Below are positions 28,431-36,210 of a DNA stretch of 64,000 bases, piece by piece. Made by a program: the position numbers and the translations under genes. The stretch spans positions 1-64,000 of the forward strand of contig JAHLLD010000002.1 of the NCBI GenBank assembly GCA_020444325.1, given 5' to 3'. Under the pieces are notes generated by a model that was given only the letters and a program-made list of their open reading frames with translations, made no database searches and had not been told where the DNA came from. Within the stretch, counting starts at the first letter, position 1; the number at the start of each line of letters is the position of its first letter. The stretch comes from a bacterium (GTDB lineage Bacteria > Bacteroidota > Ignavibacteria > SZUA-365).

Positions 28431-30437
28431 GTGAAGTCACGCCTGCTTGTTCCGCTGCTTTTCATGTTGCTTTCGACGGCCGTCATCGCCCAGCAAAACG
28501 AGGAGGATGATACGCAACGGCCCCGCTATGGCGTATTCGGTGATTACGCGCTGAACTACCACAGCGCGGATTTCCAGCGCCTGCCGGGTGTGCCCAACTG
28601 CTGTCCCCGATTCGAGGAAGGTGACGGCAGCGGCTTCATGCTCGGCCTGCTCTATGAGCTGCCGCTCATGCAGAAGCTTTCGCTGCTGGTGCGGCTGGGT
28701 TACGTGGATTACAGCGGACTGCTTTCAGCCGAGGAGAAGGAAATGCTGTTTGTTTCTCCCACCTTTTACGAAGGCACCTTCGAGCATACGGTAGATGCCT
28801 CGCTTGCCGCCATTGCTCTTGAACCGATGATCGCATACAATATTGCAGGCGGACTTTCGCTGCTTGGCGGATTGCAGGCGGGTCTGGTCACGACGGCACA
28901 GTACGAACAGGTCGAGACCATTATCGATCCACCTGACCGTGGTGTGTTCGTCGATACGCAGCAGCGTACGAGGAATTTTTCCGCGGGGGACATTCCTGAT
29001 GCTTCCTCCTTCGTCGCTTTCCTCGTGGGCGGATTGCGCTACGAGGTGCCGCTGAATGATCGGGGCACGCTGTTCGCTGCACCGGAAGCGCTGTACTCAC
29101 TCGGACTGACACAGGTAGTGTCTGATCTCACATGGTCCGTCAATACCTTTCGCATCGGTGTTGCCCTGATGTATCGTCCCAGAGCGGAAAGGGTTCGCAT
29201 CGTTGCTCCACCGCCTCCACCTCCGCCGCCCCCGCCACCCCCGCCACCACCTGAGCTCATGGCTGCGGTCACGGCATCCGGGGTGACGGATGCAGGCAGG
29301 GAACTGCCGATCGCGACGATTCGAGTGGAAGAGTTCATTTCCTCCGAAATGCGTCCCCTGCTCAACTATGTGTTCTTTGATGAGAATTCCTCCACGCTCC
29401 CGGATCGGTATGACAAGCTTTCGAAGCCGGAGACCGCGTCCTTTACCATGCTGCAGCTCAAGCAGCTCGACAATCTCGAGACCTACCATCATGTTCTGAA
29501 CATCATCGGCAGTCGCATGCTCGAGCATCCGGAGGCAACGCTGCAGCTGGTTGGAAATAACAGTGATGAAGGCGTGGAAGCCGGGAATACGCAGCTGTCG
29601 AAGCAGCGCGCGGAAACGGTACGTGACTACTTTGCGTCCGTGTGGGGCATTGCGCCGAATCGCCTTCGTATCGAAGCCCGCGATCTTCCGGCAAAGCCTT
29701 CGAACATCGAGGAAGTCGACGGCATTCAGGAAAACCGTCGGGTAGAGATCTACAGCAATGTTCCGGAGATTCTCGATCCCGTTATCATTGACGATACGCT
29801 GCGCTCGGTCAATCCGCCGCTTATTCGTTTCCGTCCCGATGTGCAGAGCGATGCAGGCGTCATCGACTGGGCGCTGCGTGTACGGCAGGGCGAGAAGGAT
29901 TTGAAGGGATTCCGCGGCAAACTCAATCCCCCCGAGACCATCGACTGGGAAGTGCAGAACGAGCGCGAGAGCATTCCGCGTTCGGATGAGGACCTTACTT
30001 ACATTCTCACTGTGACTGATGCAGCGCAGCAGGTGGCATCATCCGAAGCGGGACGTCTGCCCGTCGAACAGATTACGGTGCAGAAAAAGCGCCGCGAGCA
30101 GATGGGTGATCGCATCATTGACCGCTACAATCTCATTCTCTTCGATTTCAATTCGGAGAAACTTGGTCCGCGCAACGAACGCATCATCGATATGATTCGT
30201 CCCCGCATCGCCGAGAACGCCACGGTGACTATCACGGGCTTCACGGATCGTATCGGCGAGACTTCAGTCAACGAGCCGCTTTCGCAGGGACGTGCACGCA
30301 GCGCCGCACGCGCACTCGGTGTCCCGCCTGAGCGTGCGACGGGACAAGGTGAAACGAACATGTACACGAACGACTTGCCTGAGGGCAGGTTCTACTGCCG
30401 CACCGTGACGATCCTGGTCGAAACGCCGGTGGAATAA
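28431..30437 (+). CDS. Outer-membrane protein with beta-barrel and two OmpA-like domains
   Basis: 668 residues from a GTG start, with TGAGGTG upstream and a signal peptide MKSRLLVPLLFMLLSTAVIAQ. Residues 25-255 look like an outer-membrane barrel (GFMLGLLYELPLMQKLSLLVRLGYVDYSG). A run of 15 prolines (about 260-274) links to a first OmpA-like domain (NYVFFDENSSTLPDRYDKLS, QLSKQRAETVRDYFASVWGI, ENRRVEIY). A beta region follows, then a second OmpA-like domain (YNLILFDFNSEKLGPRNERI, GFTDRIGETSVNEPLSQGRA). OmpA domains bind peptidoglycan, so it should tether outer membrane to wall at two points. It starts 57 bases after the giant gene and may share its transcript. Confidence 0.88.
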   Translation: MKSRLLVPLLFMLLSTAVIAQQNEEDDTQRPRYGVFGDYALNYHSADFQRLPGVPNCCPRFEEGDGSGFMLGLLYELPLMQKLSLLVRLGYVDYSGLLSAEEKEMLFVSPTFYEGTFEHTVDASLAAIALEPMIAYNIAGGLSLLGGLQAGLVTTAQYEQVETIIDPPDRGVFVDTQQRTRNFSAGDIPDASSFVAFLVGGLRYEVPLNDRGTLFAAPEALYSLGLTQVVSDLTWSVNTFRIGVALMYRPRAERVRIVAPPPPPPPPPPPPPPPELMAAVTASGVTDAGRELPIATIRVEEFISSEMRPLLNYVFFDENSSTLPDRYDKLSKPETASFTMLQLKQLDNLETYHHVLNIIGSRMLEHPEATLQLVGNNSDEGVEAGNTQLSKQRAETVRDYFASVWGIAPNRLRIEARDLPAKPSNIEEVDGIQENRRVEIYSNVPEILDPVIIDDTLRSVNPPLIRFRPDVQSDAGVIDWALRVRQGEKDLKGFRGKLNPPETIDWEVQNERESIPRSDEDLTYILTVTDAAQQVASSEAGRLPVEQITVQKKRREQMGDRIIDRYNLILFDFNSEKLGPRNERIIDMIRPRIAENATVTITGFTDRIGETSVNEPLSQGRARSAARALGVPPERATGQGETNMYTNDLPEGRFYCRTVTILVETPVE

Positions 30438-30452
30438 TCTTTTCGCATCCTC

Positions 30453-30480
30453 GCGCGCAGGTGCTCAGGCGCCTGCGCGC
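30453..30480 (+). terminator. Hairpin after the OmpA-like gene
   Basis: GCGCGCAGG (30453-30461) pairs with CCTGCGCGC (30472-30480) around a ten-base loop that can pair further. It lacks a clean T run (ATGTTAT follows), so termination is likely but not certain. Confidence 0.5.
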
Positions 30481-30589
30481 ATGTTATATCGGAAGGGAGA
30501 GGAATTATTCATCCATGACGCCGGATTGACTGGCAGAGGGAGGCTTCCATTCGCATTATGCATGAAAGATGCCAGAAATGGAGGTTGTC

Positions 30590-30736
30590 ATGGCAACGCT
30601 GATATCCCTGCTGTTCCTGCTGTTTTCACTGGCAGCAATCATATTTACCCTTGGAATCTGCCGTGCTTCGAGACAGGCGGATGATCTTGTGCGGCGCATC
30701 ATGGATCCGCGTGTCAAGCAGGAAACACCCGCCTGA
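30590..30736 (+). CDS. Small single-helix membrane protein
   Basis: 48 residues beginning MATLISLLFLLFSLAAII. One membrane helix (about 3-24) is followed by a basic, polar cytoplasmic tail that ends KQETPA. A strong ribosome site (GGAGG at 30581-30585) is correctly spaced before the ATG, which is the main support for a real gene. I do not recognise a family. It stands between the OmpA-like gene and the convergent DUF72 gene. Confidence 0.6.
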   Translation: MATLISLLFLLFSLAAIIFTLGICRASRQADDLVRRIMDPRVKQETPA

Positions 30737-30768
30737 TCGACGGATGCATGTTTGCCGAGTACTGAAGA

Positions 30769-31629
30769 TTACAGCTGAAGCATTTCGCGCACACGTTCGA
30801 TGGTCATCGGCGCGGATCCTTCGTAATGATTGTTGACATTCAGGTACACATCCACGTCCTGTGCGAGCAGGGTATGTGTCATATCCACGATTTCGCGGAG
30901 TTCATCGTCGCGGGGTTCGATGCGGCTGCTCCAGTTCCCACCTGTCTTTTCCTCTATCCCTTTTCTGTCGGGTCCGTGCAGTCGCAGGACGCAGCTTCCA
31001 CTGACGGGCGCTCCATGCTCCTTGAAGACCTCGGTAATCGGTGGCATGTAGTACCCCTGCAGAAACACGTGATGCGCCCTGTGTTCTGCAAGAAGGTTGA
31101 AATACTTTTTGTTGAGGTAGTTCGGATTTCGGGATTCGATACCGATGGGGAAATCCCGGGGGATGCCGGAAAGGAAATCTGCCAGCCGGTCGAGGAAAAG
31201 ATCCTGCGCGGGCATTTTCTGCCGGTTCAGGTACTCGAACTGCAGCATCACCGGTCCCAGCTGACCATGCAGCGGCGCAAGAGTGTCGAGGAAGCGCGAG
31301 AAAAGCTCGACGGAGAGGAAATCCGGATTTTCCTCCAGCGCTGCGGACCGGGATCGATTGCGGAAATGGGACAGCGTCACGGAGTTGGGCGCCTTGACCG
31401 TGAAGCGAAAATCCTTCGGTACGCTTGCTGCATATTCGTTCACGGTATCATTTCGCGGAAGGGTGATTTTCCCTGGTCCATGCAGCGACCAGAACCACTG
31501 ATCCACTTCGACCGTATCGAACTTCGCAGCATATTCCTCTAGGAAATTGATCCCTTTCTCCGCGGAATACACCAGTCCCTTCCATGACCCGTATTTCCAG
31601 CTGCATGTGCCGATGCGCAGAACTGCCAT
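30769..31629 (-). CDS. DUF72 family protein (YecE-like)
   Basis: 286 residues from the ATG at 31629, which has GGAAGAG upstream; the open frame extends 13 codons further without support. Family features include the start RIGTCSWKYGSWKGLVYS, WFWSLHGPGKITLPR, FRFTVKAPNSVTLSHF, GPVMLQFEYLNRQK and VYLNVNNHYEGSAPMTIERV. DUF72 proteins form a TIM-barrel-like fold of unknown biochemical role. Cytoplasmic, no signal. Divergent from the barrel gene at 31853. Confidence 0.92.
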   Translation of the reverse strand: MAVLRIGTCSWKYGSWKGLVYSAEKGINFLEEYAAKFDTVEVDQWFWSLHGPGKITLPRNDTVNEYAASVPKDFRFTVKAPNSVTLSHFRNRSRSAALEENPDFLSVELFSRFLDTLAPLHGQLGPVMLQFEYLNRQKMPAQDLFLDRLADFLSGIPRDFPIGIESRNPNYLNKKYFNLLAEHRAHHVFLQGYYMPPITEVFKEHGAPVSGSCVLRLHGPDRKGIEEKTGGNWSSRIEPRDDELREIVDMTHTLLAQDVDVYLNVNNHYEGSAPMTIERVREMLQL

Positions 31630-31852
31630 ATGCTCTTCCGATTGGTGACGATACATGCAGAGTAGCAATTTTCATGCACAGGCCGCAAGCCTCGCAGCCA
31701 TTCGAGTGTGCGATCCGCGTCTGTATGGGAAATAAACACTGAAATGCGTACTTTGTCGCATTCAAACACGCACAAGTTCATTGGGTTATCCGTCTCGCGC
31801 GGATGGTGTGCTCATGACTTGCGAAATGCAACGCATTCTTTCAGGAGGAGAC

Positions 31853-32572
31853 ATGAAACGCAGTCTGGCTGTCATACTTTTGCTGCTTCTTGTTACGGGA
31901 AGCGTCCTTGCTCAGGAAAAGAAAACAGAAAAGCAGGAGACGAACATCCGTATCGAGCAGACGAAAGAGGAAAAGAGTAACTACTACACCGTCCGTTTCG
32001 GCGCCTGGTTCCCCAAAGACGAAGAGAAGGCGTTCAACTACAACAACAACCTCATTGAGGAAACAGGCGATTTTGCAGATCAGTCGCAGGCGCTTGGGCT
32101 GGACTTCCACTTCCGTCGCAATGTGGGACGCCCGTTGTTTTTCGACGCTTCCGCCTCGGTGTGGTACACGACGACGGATTTCAATTTCAGTAATGTGACT
32201 TCCAATCCCGATGAGATCCAGGATGCCTCGACATGGTCCATCATCCTGCCCATCACCGTCGGACTTTCTGTCGCGCCGCTGCCGGACAATCCGATTCAGC
32301 CTTACGCGATGGCGGGCGTCGGCGCATACTTCGGTTTCACGGGTCGCGATATCACAAGAGTTTCGAATCAGAATGAACCGGATGACACCGAGACGTACAT
32401 TCGTTTCGGATTCTATCTCGGTGCAGGACTCGATTTCCTCTTCGCGGAGGATTTCGGTATCAGTGCCGGTGCGAAGTATCAGTTCATCAAGTTCGACGAC
32501 CCGCTGTTTACCGGACAGACGGATCTGACCGGGTTGCAGGCGACGATTGGTTTCGTCATGCGCGTGCGCTGA
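31853..32572 (+). CDS. Outer-membrane beta-barrel protein
   Basis: 239 residues. The start at 31853 has a near-perfect ribosome site (AGGAGGAG) and a signal peptide (MKRSLAVILLLLLVTGSVLAQ). After a short charged linker (EKKTEKQETNIRIEQTKEE) come alternating amphipathic strands that end in an aromatic or hydrophobic residue, such as YYTVRFGAWFPKDEEKAFNY, LGLDFHFRRNVGRPLFF and FGFYLGAGLDFLFAEDFGIS, with a final VMRVR. This matches the OmpW or porin-like barrel group without a precise family. A hairpin terminator follows at 32602-32641. Confidence 0.82.
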   Translation: MKRSLAVILLLLLVTGSVLAQEKKTEKQETNIRIEQTKEEKSNYYTVRFGAWFPKDEEKAFNYNNNLIEETGDFADQSQALGLDFHFRRNVGRPLFFDASASVWYTTTDFNFSNVTSNPDEIQDASTWSIILPITVGLSVAPLPDNPIQPYAMAGVGAYFGFTGRDITRVSNQNEPDDTETYIRFGFYLGAGLDFLFAEDFGISAGAKYQFIKFDDPLFTGQTDLTGLQATIGFVMRVR

Positions 32573-32601
32573 TATCCTGCCATATTCTTTAGATCTGCAA
32601 G

Positions 32602-32641
32602 CATCCACCAGGTGTCCGTTCGGCACGGTCACTGGTGGATG
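32602..32641 (+). terminator. Hairpin terminator
   Basis: CATCCACCA (32602-32610) pairs with TGGTGGATG (32633-32641) over a 22-base loop, followed by TTTCAGTTT. It closes the barrel gene at 31853-32572. Confidence 0.6.
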
Positions 32642-32853
32642 TTTCAGTTTCTGATGCATCCTGCACTCGCAGCTCCAGGCATGCACGCCAGCTCGCTGAC
32701 GTCCCATGAGTCCGGGGGGAATGATTCTTCGTGTCACGTGTCATGATTGCAGGAAACAGCCACACATCCGATTTCCCGGTCCAGAGTTCTTGATACAGGG
32801 TGGCTGATATGTGATATTACGGGAGCAATCTGCACCCTTCGGAGGAACTGCCC

Positions 32854-34494
32854 ATGAAACGACGCGAGTTCATCACCACAACTGCGGCAACTGCAGCGGC
32901 GCTTGCGATTCCGCGACACACTTACGCGCGTGCGCCCAGATTAGCGGCCGACGCCCTTGATTTGCATCCCTTCATTGAGGCCAACCCTCAGGCAGTATTC
33001 ATCAAGCGTACGTCCGTGCCCGACAAGCTCGCCACAGATGCCAAGCGGGCGGCTGGCCGAGAACTTGCTTCCGAGATTTTCAGCGCTGCCGAAGGTGGGG
33101 ACATCCCATTCAGTTCCGCCTTTGCCATCAAACCCAACCTGACCTGCACCAACGGCACGGGGAATACCGCTGCAGGTATGGGGATCATTACCGATCTCGA
33201 TTTTCTTGACGGCGTCGTCGACGGCGTGACCACGCTCGGTTTCCCGGGCGGCAATATGTTTGCGCGAGAAGGGAACTGGCTGGGAGACGGTTACTGCGCA
33301 GGGGAGTACAACGTGACGGGTGTGCTCGTCGAACAGCTGTCGCAGCGGTATGGAATGCACGTGCATGATTTCCCGACCGGACGCAATCTGCGCGACATGA
33401 CACTCGAGACCCTGCAGGAGGGGACGGAAGTGATCTGGAAGAACGTCCCTGACGGACAGGTGTTTCAGCGCCTGGGGTACGTTGCCCCGTACAATGACGA
33501 AGACAGCTGGCTGCTGAACATCGCGAAGTTCAAGACGCACGGGATGGGAATGACGCTCTGCGCCAAGAATCTGCAGGGGATGGTTGTCAGTCCCTACGTG
33601 CGCTTCTGCGAAGGTGTCGATGCCACCAAGCAGCATCCATCATCTGTACTCAGTGACTTCCACCCTGATTTCGAGCAGCATATCGATGCGCTCTACAGTC
33701 AGCATCTCGCTGCGGGTATCCCACGGTGGGATCGTCCCGGCCGCACCGCATCCGGCGGCTACGGTATGGAAACCTGGGCACAGCGAACCTGCGATTCGCA
33801 AAGTGTGATTCATCCCGGACTCAACATCATCGAGGGTATTTACGGAAGGAATGGCGATGGATTCAACGCAGGACCGGGTCCGGGTGACACGCCGCAGGAC
33901 TTCATGTCCAACATTCTCGTCTTCGGGAAAAACCCTTTCCACGTCGATATCGTCGGCATCTGGCTGGCCGGTCACGAACCCGGCAACTTTGGACTGTATC
34001 ACATCGCGCATGAGCGGGGACTGAGTCCGCTTTTCAATCCGGCCAGTATTCCTCTCTACGACTGGAATGGTGGAGAACCCATTCAGGCCAGCCTCAACGA
34101 GTACGAAAGAACGCCGTTGCGCTGTCCATATCTGACCAGGGATTATGATGGTGGGACGGAAGAGCATTACCATCTCGTGGATGAGCCGTTCGATTACTCC
34201 ACGGTCGGTGCTGCTTCCGCAGCGTCACTGCCGGAACAGGCTTCTCTCATGGCGCTGACCAATCCCGTCCGCACGTCGGCCAGCTTCCAGCTGTCGCTGC
34301 CGCGCGAGACGGCTGTGCGCGTCGACGTATACAATCAACTCGGCCAGCGTGTGGGCCGGTTGAGTGAGGGACGCATGCAGGCAGGAACGCATCACCTCAG
34401 GTGGTCACCCGGTCGTCTGCCCTCCGGGATGTATATTGTCGTGCTGCACGCGCGAAACCAGTCTGCCCAGTGCCGGGTGATGCTCACGCGTTGA
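32854..34494 (+). CDS. DUF362-like protein with Tat signal and T9SS sorting domain
   Basis: 546 residues. It opens with a twin-arginine signal (MKRREFITTTAATAAALAIP). The body (about 40-440) contains AFAIKPNLTCTNGTGNT, NIAKFKTHGMGMTLCAKNLQGMVV and NIIEGIYGRNGDGFNAGPGPG, which resemble the DUF362 family. The last 80 residues are a T9SS type A domain (LTNPVRTSASFQLSLP, NQLGQRVGRLSEGR, LPSGMYIVVLHARN). So it is predicted to fold in the cytoplasm, cross by Tat and then leave by T9SS. GGAGG precedes the start. No iron-sulfur Cys cluster is evident. Function unknown. Confidence 0.82.
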   Translation: MKRREFITTTAATAAALAIPRHTYARAPRLAADALDLHPFIEANPQAVFIKRTSVPDKLATDAKRAAGRELASEIFSAAEGGDIPFSSAFAIKPNLTCTNGTGNTAAGMGIITDLDFLDGVVDGVTTLGFPGGNMFAREGNWLGDGYCAGEYNVTGVLVEQLSQRYGMHVHDFPTGRNLRDMTLETLQEGTEVIWKNVPDGQVFQRLGYVAPYNDEDSWLLNIAKFKTHGMGMTLCAKNLQGMVVSPYVRFCEGVDATKQHPSSVLSDFHPDFEQHIDALYSQHLAAGIPRWDRPGRTASGGYGMETWAQRTCDSQSVIHPGLNIIEGIYGRNGDGFNAGPGPGDTPQDFMSNILVFGKNPFHVDIVGIWLAGHEPGNFGLYHIAHERGLSPLFNPASIPLYDWNGGEPIQASLNEYERTPLRCPYLTRDYDGGTEEHYHLVDEPFDYSTVGAASAASLPEQASLMALTNPVRTSASFQLSLPRETAVRVDVYNQLGQRVGRLSEGRMQAGTHHLRWSPGRLPSGMYIVVLHARNQSAQCRVMLTR

Positions 34495-34553
34495 TAGCCT
34501 GGGTCCCTGGCGGTGTACGGTCATGGTTTATGCCGCGCAATGCTTACTGAAAT

Positions 34554-34584
34554 TTGACACAAAAAAATTTTGGTCGCATTTTAT
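34554..34584 (+). promoter_or_regulatory. Possible promoter
   Basis: TTGACA at 34554-34559 is followed, 19 bases on, by TTTTATTG at 34579-34586, in an AT-rich stretch about 48 bases before the lipoprotein start at 34632. Spacing is longer than ideal, so this is tentative. Confidence 0.3.
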
Positions 34585-34631
34585 TGCTTTCGGGGGCAGC
34601 GTGCCGCCGTATCAGCACGATGGAGGAAGTC

Positions 34632-35114
34632 ATGAGAAAACTATTGCAAGGGGGGATGCCAGTGCTGGTCGCGCTGCTGTTGTTCGGATGCGCTGCGCAG
34701 CGCACCGCATCGCCTGAGGCCATGCGTCATGAGGCGCGCATGCATTACCCGGACCGGAGTGATGCACAGATCTACAATGCCGTGAAAAGCTGGGTGCTGG
34801 CGCATTGCGAGTGGGATGGCGATATCCTGCAGTTTGAAGACACCGCACAGCATGCGTTGATGGCGCGTGGCGTATGGAAGCGTGCGAGTGAGTATGCGCC
34901 CATGCTTGAAGTGGATATCGAGTACACCCTCAGTGTCGAAATAGACAAGGGGGAGGCCTTCTTTCAGCTGTCAAGACTCGCGGCGATGTCAGCCGACGAG
35001 AAGCACGAAGAGATGACGTTCTATTCAAATTCCGAGAAGTTTCATGAAGATGTCGAGACCCGTTTTCAGGAAATGATCGGCCAGCTGGATTTTGCCATAC
35101 AGAATTCGGAGTAA
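34632..35114 (+). CDS. Predicted lipoprotein of unknown function
   Basis: 160 residues from the ATG at 34632, preceded by GGAGGAAG. The signal is MRKLLQGGMPVLVALLLFGC with the lipobox LLFGC. The mature part contains YPDRSDAQIYNAVKSWVLAH and a repeated beta/helix pattern (VDIEYTLSVEIDKGEAFFQL), but no family I recognise. A longer frame from 34554 would run through the promoter-like region and is rejected. A strong terminator follows at 35178-35216, so it is a single-gene transcript. Confidence 0.78.
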   Translation: MRKLLQGGMPVLVALLLFGCAAQRTASPEAMRHEARMHYPDRSDAQIYNAVKSWVLAHCEWDGDILQFEDTAQHALMARGVWKRASEYAPMLEVDIEYTLSVEIDKGEAFFQLSRLAAMSADEKHEEMTFYSNSEKFHEDVETRFQEMIGQLDFAIQNSE

Positions 35115-35441
35115 TCCCGGATCGATCCGTTTTTCAAACTCACGGTACAGGTCCGTCGGGCCACACCGAACCCGGCATCCCGCCTGCCGCCTTGCGGCAC
35201 TGGCGGGATTTTTTTTCTGCTTCCGAAGCACCGCACTTGCATCTGTGTTGGAAATTGGATAGTGTGGCAGAGTCTAACCATAAGCCAGTGCAGAAGCGTC
35301 GAAAGCAGATTCCCATTCAGGGTGCATCTGCGGAGGTCATACCCGTATGATGTTGTGAGGGATATCGATGTCTGACCAACTGGCGAACTGCCGGAAACGA
35401 GGCGTACGGCAATCCAATCATTCTGAACAAGGAGGTTCACC
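35115..35441. other. Gene-free spacer with terminator
   Basis: 327 bases between the lipoprotein and the gene at 35442. It holds the terminator at 35178-35216; the remaining 225 bases contain no gene and should include the promoter of the following cassette, although no clear box was found. Confidence 0.55.
35178..35216 (+). terminator. Rho-independent terminator
   Basis: TCCCGCC (35178-35184) pairs with GGCGGGA (35202-35208); the inner part GCCGCCTTGCGGC can fold as a second stem. Eight T follow directly (35209-35216). Confidence 0.9.
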
Positions 35442-36191
35442 ATGATGATGAAACCGACGCTGTCGTTCGACCGGAGCAGGGAGTTGTTCGAGGGCCTGCA
35501 GCAATCAAGAAATCCACACGCCGCTGATTCGCTTACGCGCGCGAGTGAAGCCCCTGAAATCGATCCCCAGCAATATCTCGAAGCCCGGATTTACAAGGTC
35601 TTCGTAAAAGAGGATATGGAGGACTCATTACTGGGGCTTAATGCTGAAGCCGAGCTATATCTGATTGGTGTTGCGCTCGACAATATTTCATCCGATCCAC
35701 TGTCTTTCAAAGTAGACACGTTTCGTATTTCTTCTTCCGATCCATCTGATGACGATACCCCTGAGAGCAGACCTGACCGGTTGCTGCAATTCGGGAGCAC
35801 GGGATGGTCGTTCTATCGATCGCCGAATGGGAAGTTGCCGACGTACCTGGATCTGAATATGGTGTTGTTCGAATCGGATGAGGATCTGCGGGAAACCGGG
35901 CAGATCATGAAAGATCTGGCGACAAACGAAGAACTGAAAGGGATGAAGAATTCTGCGATTGCAATGCTCAAATCTGCATCGACGGCGACGTGGGCTGGGT
36001 TTGCATCGAATATGGCGTTGCAGGTGGTCGGTCTTATCGGGAAGTACCTCGTATTAAATCAGGACGATGTCATCTCTCATCTGCAGGCCAGTCATTCTAC
36101 CGCCTTTGGTGACATCGGGAACAGGGATTTCAAGTTCAGCGATCACAATGCCGGATGGTGGTATGGTATGCGCCAGGTTGAAAATGCATAG
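35442..36191 (+). CDS. Uncharacterised soluble partner of the Cache/STAND-like protein
   Basis: 249 residues, no signal peptide. The ATG at 35442 lies seven bases after GGAGG. The N-terminal 50 residues are polar and probably disordered. Residues about 50-150 are beta-rich and acidic (ARIYKVFVKEDMEDSLLGLN, AEAELYLIGVALDN, GSTGWSFYRSPNGKLPTYL). About 168-205 is an Ala-rich, partly amphipathic helix (SAIAMLKSASTATWAGFASN, then MALQVVGLIGKYLVL), followed by an aromatic C terminus (NAGWWYGMRQVENA). I do not recognise the family. The stop is 19 bases before the 1390-residue gene and a terminator isolates the pair upstream, so the two are taken as one transcript. Confidence 0.75.
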   Translation: MMMKPTLSFDRSRELFEGLQQSRNPHAADSLTRASEAPEIDPQQYLEARIYKVFVKEDMEDSLLGLNAEAELYLIGVALDNISSDPLSFKVDTFRISSSDPSDDDTPESRPDRLLQFGSTGWSFYRSPNGKLPTYLDLNMVLFESDEDLRETGQIMKDLATNEELKGMKNSAIAMLKSASTATWAGFASNMALQVVGLIGKYLVLNQDDVISHLQASHSTAFGDIGNRDFKFSDHNAGWWYGMRQVENA

Positions 36192-36210
36192 ATGCGAAAG
36201 GTAGCAGGAT

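Noticed and set aside
30481-30684. 67-codon open frame overlapping the small membrane protein
   Set aside because: It has no ribosome site and a mixed composition, while the 30590 frame has a strong site and a clean helix.
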